Source: Schistosoma haematobium (lineage: Eukaryota > Platyhelminthes > Trematoda > Strigeidida > Schistosomatidae). Taken from it: 64,000 bases of DNA. Under the pieces are notes generated by a model. The model was not told the origin of the DNA and did not search any database. It worked only from the letters and a program-made list of their open reading frames with translations. Positions 10,621 through 24,077 of this stretch are shown here, one piece after another (positions within the stretch are counted from its first letter, which is position 1; every line of letters starts with the position of its first letter). Where the stretch lies: contig NC_067195.1 of NCBI RefSeq assembly GCF_000699445.3, positions 14,258,787 to 14,322,786 on the forward strand, written 5' to 3'. A program made the translations under genes and the position numbers.

Positions 10621-11808
10621 GTAAACTATAAATCTCTGCAATCTAAATAAACTCCTATTCTAATTATCTCCATATTGGTTCACACACATTTTTATTTCAG
10701 AAAGCTTAGAATTCGTTTGTAATGTAATATGTTTTGGAATGCTTACTGACTGATTATCTTCATATTGTAATCATGTGATCAAGATGTGCTTGTTGTGGGG
10801 TGGATAACGAGTCAAGCATTTTGATTTTTGTGTGGAACTTTCTTTACTAACGTTTTGCAGTTGAGGACGTTGACAAAGTGTTTTATTTAAAGTATTTTAC
10901 GTATTCGCATCAGTTCACCAAATACCTGGCAGATTAAGTAATTTCGTTTGCATGACTTGGTTATTTTTTGTTCACTTAAACATTACCCAGAATGTATACA
11001 CTTCCTTGCCCAATATTACACAAACAACTTCTGTTATATACTCTGTTAATGAAAAAAACTAATTCTTGAATGACATCCGTTCACTAAAGATGTCTAGAAT
11101 TGGTCAGTTTTATTAGCAAATTGATCAAAATGACGCCGTACAAATTAATTGATGTTTATTACTAGATTTCCTCGTAAAAGCCTTCAGAAACTGTGAGAAG
11201 GTTGAAAAATACGTCCGCCAGCCAATGTTTGACAGAGACTTCCCAGAAAACTCTAGGAAAGGTTGGTTTCGTGTCTTCTTCTGATTAAACAACTAGCGAT
11301 ATTGTTTCCAATTTTGACATATTTTCAGCGACTTACAGAATATCAAGATCACCCATAAATATCCTTATTCTCTATACTCAAAATAACCTTTGAAGTGAAG
11401 CATCTTTTCGTACTTCCTGCCTTTCGTCTTTCGTTTGAGGTTCAAGCGTAGGGGATTTCTGAGGAACTAGAAAACGATCAGGAGTCAATTTCGTGTCCAA
11501 GTACTGAATGTGTCATTTAGCCTTACCGATGAATGGCCTCATGGATTTGAATATGTGTAGTAGACGTTCGTTTCTTTTTATCTCATATAGTGAGACATTT
11601 TAACCGCCAATTAATTATACAATATAAAGTTGAAACTGAAGTTGAAACAAAATGTAATCGCTGCATGGAAATATGAGTTTGTTTATTTGAAACGACAGTA
11701 TTTTGATCTACATTTTGTATTTTGATTTACATGGTGTTTTTAACAGGTTCATTTATGCATATTATCCGTAAATTTTCATTCCTATGATTATTATCACTTT
11801 CTGCATAG
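10621..11808. other. No confirmed gene upstream of the first helicase exon
   Basis: The N-terminal exon or exons of the helicase would be expected here or further upstream, but none is recognised. One exon-like piece at 11181-11261, between an AG and a GT, has an open frame including KVEKYVRQPMFDRDFPENSR. Its identity is unknown and its phase does not match the exon at 11809, so it is only noted. Confidence 0.35.
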
Positions 11809-12071
11809 GAGGATACTGTAACACCACTCCCGACCTTAACAAAATTAATTCATAATCCAGCATTGCATTGGGATTTCGAGCTTGACACATTTCAAAAACG
11901 TGCAATTCTTTGTCTTGAAAACAACAAAACAGTATTTGTTTCAGCACATACATCGTCTGGTAAAACGGTGATTGCAGAATACGCATGCGCTATTTGTTTA
12001 CGCCGTGGTTCACGTGTCATCTATACAAGTCCAGTTAAAGCACTTTCCAATCAGAAATTTCATGATTTTAG
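11809..12071 (+). CDS. SKIV2L: Helicase exon 1 of those visible (Walker A)
   Basis: The acceptor is CTGCATAG at 11801-11808 and the donor is GTTAGT at 12072; phase 0 to 2. It codes the Q-motif-like lead ([16 protein letters not shown]), motif I AHTSSGKT, and motif Ia [16 protein letters not shown]. Confidence 0.93.
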
Positions 12072-15000
12072 GTTAGTCATTTTGTTGAATTAGTGAAATG
12101 ATAGTTTAATATGTATTTTATCGTAGTTTATATATATGGGGATATACTAAGCACAGTTTTGTCTACCACTTACCAACTACTCTAGGGAAAGATTTGGTGA
12201 AAATGTAGGACTAATTACTGGGGATATCAAACTAGCTCAAGAAGCATCACTACTTATCATGACCACTGAAATATTATATAATATGTTGTGCAATGCATCT
12301 GAGATTATCAAAAATCTTGAAATTGTAATCTTGGACGAGGTAAGCTATTGCTTATCATTTAATTACCAAGGTTGTTTAATAAAAACTATTTTGTTATAAT
12401 TATGTTGTTTTATTAAATTACATATCTGTGGAAAAAATCGGGCTAGACTATTGTAGATGATTGTCAAAATTTCTACATTTCGTACCACAAGACAGTTAAT
12501 TGTGATAAGTTTATTTGGTTTCAGCTCAAATACCTTCCAAAACATATAGTATTCCAAATAACACAAACGTCGTGGGCCCATATTCTTGAAATTATTATTA
12601 CAGTTATGATTATTTTATTACGTCCTGTTGACTAAAAATTACTATAAAGGTATTATTTTACGTTAGAATAAATCTTATTGCAATAACTGATCACTGCAAT
12701 TCATCGAAATCACAAACCAAGTAAAGTTAAACAACCACTGAAAACTCGAAAGTATCGGACAGCCGTTCCATCCTAGTGTGGGACTCCTCAGAAGTTCACA
12801 TCCACGACCCTACAACAGGGAATCGAACCTAGGACCTTCAGTCTCGCGTGCAAACTTCTAACCGCTAGACCACTGAGTCTAATATCAATCGATTTACGTT
12901 ATTGCGTGGTTATCTTCTATGAAATTCAACAATATCCATAAATCCATACTGATAGTTATCATGTGCTCACTAGTGACTAGATTTAAGAGAAAATTTCCAG
13001 AGTTCTATCATTGATGAGTATGATTTGATAAAACACAAATAAATAGTATATTTGTAATATCCCAATGAGTAGAAAAATTAGATTTTCCGACGTTTCTTGA
13101 CTTAGTGTAAGTCACTTCTTCAGAGAATAAATAACTAAATTAAAATTAACCCAAGTTTATATAGTACAACGGAACAATAAGAATATTAATATTCTTATTA
13201 CCCAATGCTCAATTTAATCGAAATTATCAAACCAAACCTTGGTAATGATACCTATGATAAAACACATGTTCACCGACATATGTGTCCCTAGTCGAAACTT
13301 TCTGTTTATATTCGTAATTGTAGTTGTTTAATTGTTGTTGAGATTTTTACTTGAAGTTTTACACTAATTTGACTCTTTTACTTCTGAAATTTAATTTTTC
13401 CAGATTATTTTCACTCTTTCTTCAGTGAAGAAATGGTTCATTAGCTAACAAACTATGTTCTACATTTGTCTAGTTTATCTGTTTACTTCATCAGAGATTG
13501 CTGGATTAATAAATAAGCTTGATTATCATTATTGTAATTTTTATTGTTATTATTGTTACTGTTATTTTTTATTTCCTTTCCTTTTTCTCTTTAGGTACAT
13601 TATATTAATAATCCAGACAGAGGTTACGTATGGGAACAGATTATGATAATGCTTCCTAAGCATATTCTACTAGTAATGTTAAGCGCCACTGTACCAAATA
13701 ATTATGAAATAGCTGATTGGTTAGGACGTGTACGAGGTTGTGAGATTCATGTCATCGCAACAGATAAACGCCCTGTTCCACTGGAACATTACCTATATAC
13801 TGGCATGACGGAACAATATACATCCCACCTTCACCTTATTGTAGACAAAGATGGTCGCTTTATAGATTCAGGTAACGTTTACACGTCAGAATAAGGAAAT
13901 AAGTTGTCACGTATTCCTTCATAGTATTTGCGCTCATGGGTAAAATATTGACTGACTCATTTTCATGAAGTTATCGATTTGTTTAACAATCATGTCAACG
14001 ATTCTTTTCAAATGAAGAGTCATGACCTATGATGGTAACTATTTTCTATTGTATTAAGTTTGTATGCTTTGTCAATAGGAATATAATTTGTCAGGTTACC
14101 ACATGTTTCTTATAGTATCAAAACTTAATAATGTTTCCTAATCAGATTTTATTGGGTTTGTTAAGCGCCCCTGTACCAAATCGATTAGACCCAAATTAAC
14201 AGTAGTCAGTGTGTCTCAAGATTAAAAAGTTCCGTCAGAGCGAGAAGTCAAAAATGGAATACGATTTTATGTCGTTATCAATGCCTACGCCCCAACAAAT
14301 TGCCGACCGGATACAATCGAGGATTAGCTCTAACACGAGTTAAATGATCATAAGAAATCGCGTTTGACAGATGTTTAAGTGTTATCTAGAGATTTGAATT
14401 TGTCGATAAGGCCTCTATGTACGGAAGAGTCGCTTTGGTGGCCGGTGAGGAGTAGTTGGTCACTGGTTGAATAACAATGACCGTCTCCCACCATGAAAAC
14501 CTGTTTTGGATCAGCGTTGCTTTCGGTGATGTCTTCGCCGATGAGATTTATGGTTGAGTATTTTTGCAATAAATCAGTGAGTATATAATAATTTGTCATT
14601 CTAATTGTTTTCGCGTAGTGGATGTTGAATTTCATTTTATGGTTGTTATTCAAATTTACGAAGTTGGGTGGGTTCATCTAGCGATAAAACGTTCAGCAAG
14701 ATTTCAGTTCACTTGTGTCTCTGTGATCCATGTGGTGGTTCGTTATTTTAGGAGTTCTGTAATTAGATCGCTGTTCTACGTCTTAGTTCACATCTTTGCC
14801 TACTGTTTTTAGTTTAACTCTATGTTGTACCTCAAAACTTGTTGCTGCATTTATCATTAGGTGAAATACTTTAGCTATCGCCTGTTATTCGTTCGCTTGT
14901 TAATGCTTCACGTGTTTAATATACTGTTCAACTGTTGTGTTATTTTTAAAATTTATACAAATCATTTCCTGTTATTCTGTTACTACGTGTAGTGCGTTTA

Positions 15001-18000
15001 AGTCGTATTCATATAGCGAATATAGTGTGGGGAGCTATGGTTGAGGTTCCTCATCTCAGTGTTTTTTCCGTTCGATTATTTTTCTGCTAGCCCTTATTTT
15101 GTCTTCAGCTCATGCTTGTATAATGCTTATTTCTAGGGTTACTATACTAGTCATTTTGGGCGAGACCGTTAATTTATGTACGAACCGACCTGAAAGAATA
15201 TATCAGGCCTTGAATTTCGTTCCAAAATTCATTTATCCATAAAGCTAATTGGCATTTAGGCACCAAATGATGTCAGTTCATAGTGAAAGCCTCAACTCTA
15301 ATTCCTAACCCTGACATTCAATTGTCAATCCTTGTCCTGATTCTTCACACAAATCTACAACGTTTGTGTAGTTCCAGCAAGTAGTTGGACATTCTTCAGG
15401 TCATTTAAGCACCACCTGAAGTTCGTGCATAGACTGAAGTCCCTCTGTCATTTACGAAGCACTTTATCAAACCACTGTTTGGAGCCTGTGAGTCTTATTT
15501 TAACAGGTATTCTTGTATTTTGTCGTGCAACCTGGTCTTCTTTTAATAAGTAAGCTTATCATGTAAGAACTGGCACTGCAAGCACCGCTACTCTTATCAG
15601 TAGATTGTGTGGTCCTTCCCGTGTACTCACCTTAAAAGAAAGTCCTCAAATGCCCTGGTACGGCCGAGGGTGGGAGAATTAGCTCTCTTTCGAAATGCTC
15701 TCACATAGCCACGCGTATACAGCCACTACCAGGGAAGTCCTACTCACTGCCTTCCCGTGTCGGGGGTGTTGTTTACAAAATTGAGAGGACGAAAAGCGAA
15801 TGTCCGGTGCTTTAACCGGGTTGGTGGACACTGAGAGTCCATCTAGGGAGTGGAAGACCCTGACTCCAAACCGATAGTACATATGGGCTCCAGTATCCTG
15901 AAGGGACAAATGGTGTATGAACCAACCGTTGGTCACCGGCTGCTATAAGACTGCACCTGCTTCAGTTTGGGCATCCGGGCAGTATCACAGCCCTCACACA
16001 AATCAAGTACTAACTTCTAGTCTCAGCCATGTTGGTAGATGCCGACTGCTTGGTTGGGTTCCGCGTGACTATCGTAACCAATGGTTGGAGAGTCTTGGTG
16101 AACTGGCTCAGAATCGATTACAATGGCGCCGGTGTATACACTCTCTGCCTTTCTTTCTACGAACTAATTCTTTCTTCTTGTACTATATCCGTATTGCGAT
16201 CTTTCTTTTGTATATTACCACCTCTGAATTAACTACTTTTATGAATTCGGTGTCCATCTTGTTGTGTTAATGAGGGATGTCAACTTGGACCGATGCATAT
16301 ATGTGCCTCCCGACCTAAGCTGCTACCTTAACGCGGTGGTCGGGCTTGCCTATCGTGATGACCCAACGGAGCTATATTGGCTGGAACATATGTTCCTGTA
16401 GGTTCTACCATGCCAGGCAAGTCGATCGGAGAACGGTAAGACTAAAAGCAGCAACTCAAGGTCTGAGGGCGAAGTCGTACTGCTGACTGTAGAGGGGGTG
16501 TGACAGCAGTAAGGTGTTTCCCTCGGACAACCAGCATCTGCAGCGATGCTGCCTTCCCACAAGGAGGGGTGGGGTTAGAAAAGGTCGACCCTAAAAATGT
16601 CACACCTCACCTTACCTCACGGATTTCCGTCTCCGGCGGTAAAGCCCTTTGAAGAACGGAGCTAACACATTAAAAACCTTCCACGAAAAGGCCGTGCGCG
16701 ACCGGCCTCAAGCAGTTGTCCCTTGGGCTCTGCGGTAGTTAAGGCCAACATTAATCCAATTTCCTTTTCATGTTCCTCAAGAAATACCCTTCCACGGTGT
16801 GGGTAGCCGGGAAGTGACACCAGCCCTCATACCCGTAACAGCACACGAGACCAAGTTGGTCACATTCAAATCCTTCCTACACCTCCTAACAACTCTATCA
16901 TCTCCACCGCTAGGGCAAACGATTCGAGTACGCGGAACGTTATTCCTGGTCTCCTGAAACCACGCTCTAAACTACACGTAGGAGCTTTTAACGTACGAAC
17001 ACTGTGCCAAATAGGACAGCAGGCTTCCTTAGCTAGGACTTTAGAATCTCGCGCCATCGATGTGTGCTGCGTCTCCGAAACGCGCATACAGGATCCGAGT
17101 AGCGTCATTCATTTAACCTCACCATGCCAAAATAAAGAACCGACTCGATTTACGCTTCGTGTATCTGGAAGCCCTGATTCTGCTTCCCGTGGCCTCGCCG
17201 GCGTAGGTATAGCATTGAGTCCTAGGGCAGAACTAGCTCTCTTAGAGTGGATCCCAGTAGACAGCCGTTTGTGCGCTGTTCGACTGAACGGAACAGTAAG
17301 AATCCGGAAAGATAGGAACACTCGTCGTTGCCTCTTCGTCGTTTCTACCTATTCTCCCACTGACTGCAGCTCAGATGATGTAAAAGATGAGTTTTACAGA
17401 AAGCTTTCCGACCTTCTCCGAAAAGCTAGGCGCTCTGATGTAGTCATAGTGGCCGGTGACTTTTATGCTCAAGTAGGTAAACTAAGCGATAGGGAAAGAC
17501 ACCTAGGTGGATCTTATGGTGTCGTGGCTCAAAGAACAGATAATGGCGACCGTCTGTTGCAGCTATGCTCAGATAACCGCCTGTTCCTTGCAAATACTAA
17601 TTTTAAGCATAAGGAAAAACGTCTTTTAACATGGCGACCTCTTAATTCGTCCCAACGTTGGACCCAAATAGATCACATCGCTATCAGCCACCGATGGAGG
17701 GGCTCGATAGAAGACTGTCGCTCATTCTGGAGCACATGCTTAGTTTCAGATCATGCTCTAGTGCGAGCGCGTATTTGCTTGCGTCTTACTGGACGTAGGA
17801 AAGACGCTGCAAGGAAACCTCTTAGGGGCCTACTTAATGATAGTCAAGCTAAGAGTATATTTGGGGAACAACTAGGAAAACAGTTAGGCAGCCATGTATG
17901 TGATGCCCACCCCGAGGCAGCATGGAATGATATCCGAAAAGCTGTGGAAACAGCAGTGATATCTGCTAGTAAGGTAAACCAGAAGGTTAGGGAGCACCAC

Positions 18001-21000
18001 TGGATCTCAGCAGCATCTATCGCACTGATAGATGCTCGGAAACTCACCTGGCTCTGAACATAATGAAGAGCGGAGTCAGCTTAAGCGCAAGCTGACAAGA
18101 AGTCTACGCAATGATCGTGAACAGTGGTGGGTAGCGAAAGCAAGAGAGATGGAAAAGGCAGCGGCAATAGGTAATAACAGACAATTGTTCAGACTCGTTA
18201 GGTATTAGGAACCCGACTGTAGCCCCCAAATGCCCTGGTACGGCCGAGAGTGGGGAGAGTCCGCTCTCCCTCTCGAAATGCTCTCGCACGGCCACGCGTA
18301 TATAGCCTCTGCCAGGGAAGTCCTACTCACTGCCTTCTCGTGGCGGGGGTGTTGTTTACGAAAATGAGAGGACGAAAAGCGAATTTCCGGCGCTTTAACC
18401 GGATTCAAAACCAATGGTGCACATGGGCTCCAGTATCCTGCGGGAACAAATGGCGTATGAACCAATTGTTGGTCACCGGCATCCATGGGACTGCATCTCC
18501 TCACGATGCTCCACTGCCTTGTGGATCAGACCTTCAGGTCGAAGGCTCGGGGTGTGGCTACCTAAGAAAACCACCTGCTTCAGTTTGGGTACCCGGGCAG
18601 TATCACAGCCCTCACACATATCGAATGAGATTTGTGTGGCGCATATGTATTTGGTGCCTCTTTGTACCAATATCTATGTGTTGAAATAAATAAATAAATA
18701 AACCCGACTGTTAGCGAAACAATCTCAGAGAAAGATGGACATATTATACATTCTCAATCCAGGAGATTGGATCGATGGGCAGAACACTTTAGGGATCAGT
18801 TCAACTGGCCTTCAGCTACACTTCGGTTTCCCACGATCTCTAGTCAACCTGAATGGCAAGTTAATGTACGAAGTTGAAAAAGCCATAAGAAATCTGAAGC
18901 GTGGGAGAGCAGCAGGTCCTGACAGGTTTACTCCTGAGATTTTTAAGGATGGTGGTCCAGTATCAGCAGTGAGATTAACTGAGGTCTTAGGTAGAATTTG
19001 GGAACTGGACGTAATCCCATCTGACTGGTCTCAATCACTGATTGTGCCAGTCTATAAGAAAGGACAAAAGTCCTCTTGTGACAATCACAGAGGAATCAGT
19101 TTGACTAATATAGTGTCTAAAATATTAGCTTCAATAATACTTCAACGCCTAACTAAAGCTCGTGAAGAGCAGACTAGGGAAAATCAGGCTGGTTTTCGAC
19201 CTGGACGTGGTTGTATAGACCAGATATTCACACTAGGTCAGGTTCTAGAACACAGACACACATTCAGATGCCCCACAATCGTAGTATTTCTCGACCTTAA
19301 GGCGGCATTCGACTCTGTTGATCGTGAGGTTCTATGGCAGTGTTTGTCACTGAAAGGAGTATCAAAGAAGTACATTAACCTTATAAAGGCTCTCTACTCG
19401 AACACAACTGGTAGAGTGAGAGCTTATGGCGAACTGTCATCAAAATTGATTACCTCAAGTGGTGTTCGTCAGGACTGTCCACTCTCCCCATTCTTGTTCA
19501 ACTTTGTGGTGGACGTACTTTTAGAGATAACACTCTCCTCATCTAAATTTCCAGGTGTTGAAATTTTACCGGGAGGTTCACTTGTTGACTTAGAATATGC
19601 AGATGACATAGTTTTATTTGGTGAAGACGCTGACAAAATGCAGTGTCTTCTGACCACCATGAGCAACAATGCAAGCATGTTCGGGATGCGATTCTCTCCC
19701 TCGAAATGCAAAATGTTGCTTCAGGATTGGGTTACATCGACACCCGAACTAATGATAGGGAGTGAAGTAGTTGAGCGTGTCGACCGCTTCACTAATCTTT
19801 GAAGTCTCATCAGTCTCTGTGGCCTGGCGTGTGACGAAATCTCAGCACGGATACAGAAGGCTCGATTAGCTTTTGCCAACTTGCGTCATTTATGGCGTAG
19901 GCGAGATATCTGTCTATCAACCAAAGGACGTGTTTACTGCGCAGCAGTTCGTTCCGTCCTACTTTATGGCAGTGAAACATGGCCGGTAAGAGTAGAGGAT
20001 ATTCGTAGGTTACTAGTATTCGATCATAGGTGTCTTCGAAACATTGCCCGTATGTCATGGGACCATCGAGTAAGTAACACAGTTGTTAGGAAACGGGTAC
20101 TAGGTAAGGATGGCAAATCAATTGATGAAGTAGTGAAACTTCATCAGTTGAGATGGCTGGGATATGTGTTACGTATGCCCAACGACCGACTGCTTCGACG
20201 TGCGATGTTCAATGGTATAGGAGTAGGTTGGAAGAAAGTTAGGGGCGGCCAGACCAAAACATGGCACAAGTCCATGAAGTCACTGACAAGTGGACTGAGT
20301 CATGTTGGTAGGTGTAGACTACCTGGTTGAGGACCGCGAGATGATAGCAACCGATGGTTAGAGACCTTGAATGATATGGCTCAAAATCGTTTGCATTGGT
20401 GTGCGCTGGTGCATCCACTCTTTGTGTTCTTCCAAATTCTAATCTTCTGAATTCTTCATGTCCCTTTTTTCCTCTTTCCAAATTTATTTCACTGTATTGT
20501 ACTCCTTGAATAACATCTTCAAACCCTAATTTTTCTGATTACAGCTTATAATTTTACTACATTTAACACTACGGGATTTGAATCGACCACTGCATCTCTG
20601 TGCTAATGTGGTGTGGCAACTTGAACTGATGTACGTACGTACGAAGTTCTACGTTGTTACTAACTGACTGATATATGTGCCTGGTCCTACGTTGTGACTG
20701 ACTGACACAAATCAAGTGACGTGTGTGGCGCTTATAGAAAAAGGAAAGTACGCAACACATATTGTATAATGTTTGCAATTTATTTCCGTTTATAGGTTAT
20801 CAGGCAGCTGCTTTGTCGAAAAATTTCGGAGGATCATCATATCGTACTCCTGGTAAGTTTATTCAAGTTACATGTAATACAGTAATAAAATATGTTGGAG
20901 GTTTAGGGGTATTAAACAAGAAACATCGTTGGAATAGCTCGGTGGTAACGTCTCAGGCTGTGAGATCAGGTGACACATGTTCAAATTCACTAAGAAGCAC

Positions 21001-24000
21001 CAATTCTCTCAAGATTGTAGGGTACACCTTGCTGACGAGTGTTGTTTGGCGTGGAACCTATGTTTTTCATGGTTTCCTCTCGACTATCTCCAACCACTTG
21101 ACATTTCAACATAGTGCATGGGTGTCGAGTCACTTGAACTAGTAGCCACTTCCCAACTTGACAAATACGATGTGATCAATATTAAAGGAATTAATAAATA
21201 TGGTATTGGTCACTACTCAGTGACTGATTAGTTTTAAAATAAATCTAATTCTATCCGATGATTATCGTCAACAAATTTGTCATGTATATTATTAATATTT
21301 TAAAAAATATGTGTTTTTTTTAGATTTCGTACAAATTTTATTGAATGATCGCCATCATGAAATGAAACAAGCTATTTTGAACTAAAATTCACTTGATCAG
21401 AGATCTTTGTTCATTACTATTAAATTTATCATCAGCACTAACCTTTAACAAAATACTTTGGGATTTTTAGATCTCACGAATTCATAACCTCATTGATACA
21501 TATAATAAAATTCAGTCAGGTTTGTGTTGCAGCTCATTGGTTCTCAGTAGTTCTTCAGTTAAAATCTATCTTTGGATCAAGGTACTGTTAGTTTTCGAGA
21601 GGCACTTACCAATTAATTAATATTAAGGCTTAGTTATTTACCTTAAATCTTCACCATATCGATTGTAACTCTTGTGCCATTGCATCCATCCCTGCATATT
21701 TCTCTTACACTACCAAAAAAGCAATGCTATTTATCGACCATGAGATTTTGGTTTGCATTTGATGGTTAATATTTCAAACATCATAAATCCGAAAGTATAA
21801 TCATATTAAGCAATCTTTTTGGGTTGCTCATGTTTTATGTGTATTTATATGTATTGTATGTGTGCATAAAACGTACCAACAGTAGTAAAATGAAAGTTTT
21901 TGCGCATTATGTTTGTGAACAGAAAATCAGTTTTAGTCGTCTACAATTATCGAGATACATACCATTTGAAGGGACAGTGAGTCGTTGAGCACCTTTTTTG
22001 AAGTGTCAAGAAAGAAATGTCAGACTTAGATTTTGTGCCTCTTGGGACTTATAAGCACTCACTCACCAGAGAGCCATGATAGAACACAACACAGCAGGTA
22101 GTGAAATTCTAATTACACAGTTCATTTTCATGACTCAACTCATATAAAGTAAGTTCTTGAGCTCATATCAACTTAATTAAAAAATGATGATCATGTGGCG
22201 ATATTTACTGTCCAAATGTAAAAAGGTTTGAGTAATGGGTTCATGATAAAGTAACAGTAACTTAAGGAAGGTACGAAACATAGCAACAGCTTAGGAATCA
22301 CGGAAAAGCTTACAAACAGGAAGGTACAAAACTACAATTATTTCAGTATTTAAAGATTATACTACAAAAATACAAACAACTTTGGATAGGAAAGTTCTTA
22401 AAGTTCAACTTTGCTTAATATTTATCTCGTTATAGCAGTTACTCACAGTTTGAAACGTTACCACCGAGCTATTTGGACCGCTACGGAACTCTCGTAAGAA
22501 TAACATATGTACAATTGATCGGTGACTGAGTAGTGGCTATTACAATGCTTGTTTAGCCCTTTTAAGACTGATAGAATTCTATTCATGAAGTTGCAAATTT
22601 ATCCACCTGGAAGCTTTCGTAACCGTAAAAGTATCCCAAACCCACACAGGGTTATTTTCCAACTTGATCGTAAGATTCGATTAAGTATATATACAACAGA
22701 CTACCGATATAATGCAAATTTAAATGTTAAACATTATTGTAAAGAGAAGAATGTTCATTAAAATTCTTCATTCAATATATCTTAGCAGCACTCAGGATAA
22801 TTGTTCGTTTAGTTCAGTTTTTTCCTAAAAAAATACTTAGGTCATTTCTTTGTTAAGTTTTGTAAATTTTTTTACCTATACATCTAATACATTTTTATAT
22901 TTTAACATTGATATACAAGTAGAAATTATGAAGTTTTATAGCTAAGAGTTAATAGTTTACAGACAATTTTTAAAACAGTTGCTTTGTCTAGACTAGTTTA
23001 GATTTGTTTTAATGATTAAGATGTTGAGGTTATTTTCAAGATTCTTCTCAAATATTTTATACTTAGTAACTAGGCCTCATGCCCCCAAATGCCGTGGTAC
23101 GGCCGAGGGTGGGAGAATTAGCTCTCTTTCGAAATGCTCTCACATAGCCACGCGTATACAGCCACTGCCAGGGAAGTCCTACTCACTGCCTTCCCGTGTC
23201 GGGGGTGTTGTTTACAAAATTGAGAGGACGAAAAGCGAATGTCCGGTGCTTTAACCGGGTTGGTGGACACTGAGAGTCCATCTAGGGGAGTGGAAGACCC
23301 TGACTCCAAACCGATAGTACATATGGGCTCCAGTATCCTGAAGGGACAAATGGTGTATGAACCAACCGTTGGTCACCGGCTGCTATAAGACTGCATCTGC
23401 TCCACTGCCTTGTGGATCAGACCTTTAGGTCGAACGCTCTGAGTGTGGCGCCTTAGAAATACCACCTGCTTCAGTTTGGGCATCCGGGCAGTATCACAGC
23501 CCTCACACAAATCAAATGAGATTTGTGTGGCACATATGTATTTGGTACTTCCTTGTACCAATATCTATGTGTTCATATAATAATAATAACTAGGCCTCAT
23601 TGTCATTAATGATAATATAACGGCCCATATACACTTGAACATGTAAACACTTAATCAAAAATCCATTCATATTGTAAATTCATATTGCAGATTTATAAAA
23701 ATTGTTATGCAAAGTTATCGAACTTCTTTATGTGTCATCACTGTCATATTGTTCAGATTGTATGTATTCATCTGTGGGCATTTCTATTTATGCATACTTC
23801 ATTTGTCTTTATCACTCTTTATGTGTTTTCTTACATAAGCTTATTCACACGTAACTAAACATTTTTTGGCTAGTAATAGTCAAATATCATGTTTTATTCA
23901 TCGATTCATTCATACTATCTGTCTGATAATTCATATGCAGGAAATATACATCCTCAACACTACTCGTGTTCAACTTTTTGCTTCTACGTTTTATCAACAT

Positions 24001-24009
24001 GAGTCGCAA

Positions 24010-24077
<68 letters not shown>

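Larger units (their letters stand above)
16326..20720 (+). mobile_element. RTE-A: near full-length RTE-like LINE with short-element insertion
   Basis: It has a 5'UTR from about 16326 (GCGGTGGTCGGGCTTGCC, shared with the copy at 60226), an endonuclease, a linker, a reverse transcriptase and a C-terminal region, and a 3'UTR ending near 20720 with ATATGTGCCTGGTCCTACG. A 480-bp short element interrupts the linker at 18221-18700. One encoded ORF would give an AP-type endonuclease plus reverse transcriptase that copies its RNA at a nick in chromosomal DNA. This copy is dead. It is in helicase intron 3, sense orientation. Clade (RTE) is inferred from domain order and RT motifs. Confidence 0.85.

Noticed and set aside
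12719..12890. Possible tRNA gene on the minus strand (A and B boxes)
   Set aside because: The boxes sit in a dispersed repeat with a long non-tRNA body and the tRNA fold is not complete; called a SINE.
14375..14677. Minus-strand 100-codon ORF
   Set aside because: Half lies antisense to the duplicated LINE segment; the rest has no recognisable domain or splice context.
18221..18700. Hammerhead ribozyme or SM-alpha type SINE
   Set aside because: No CTGATGA...GAAA hammerhead core was found in the element, and no tRNA-type promoter.
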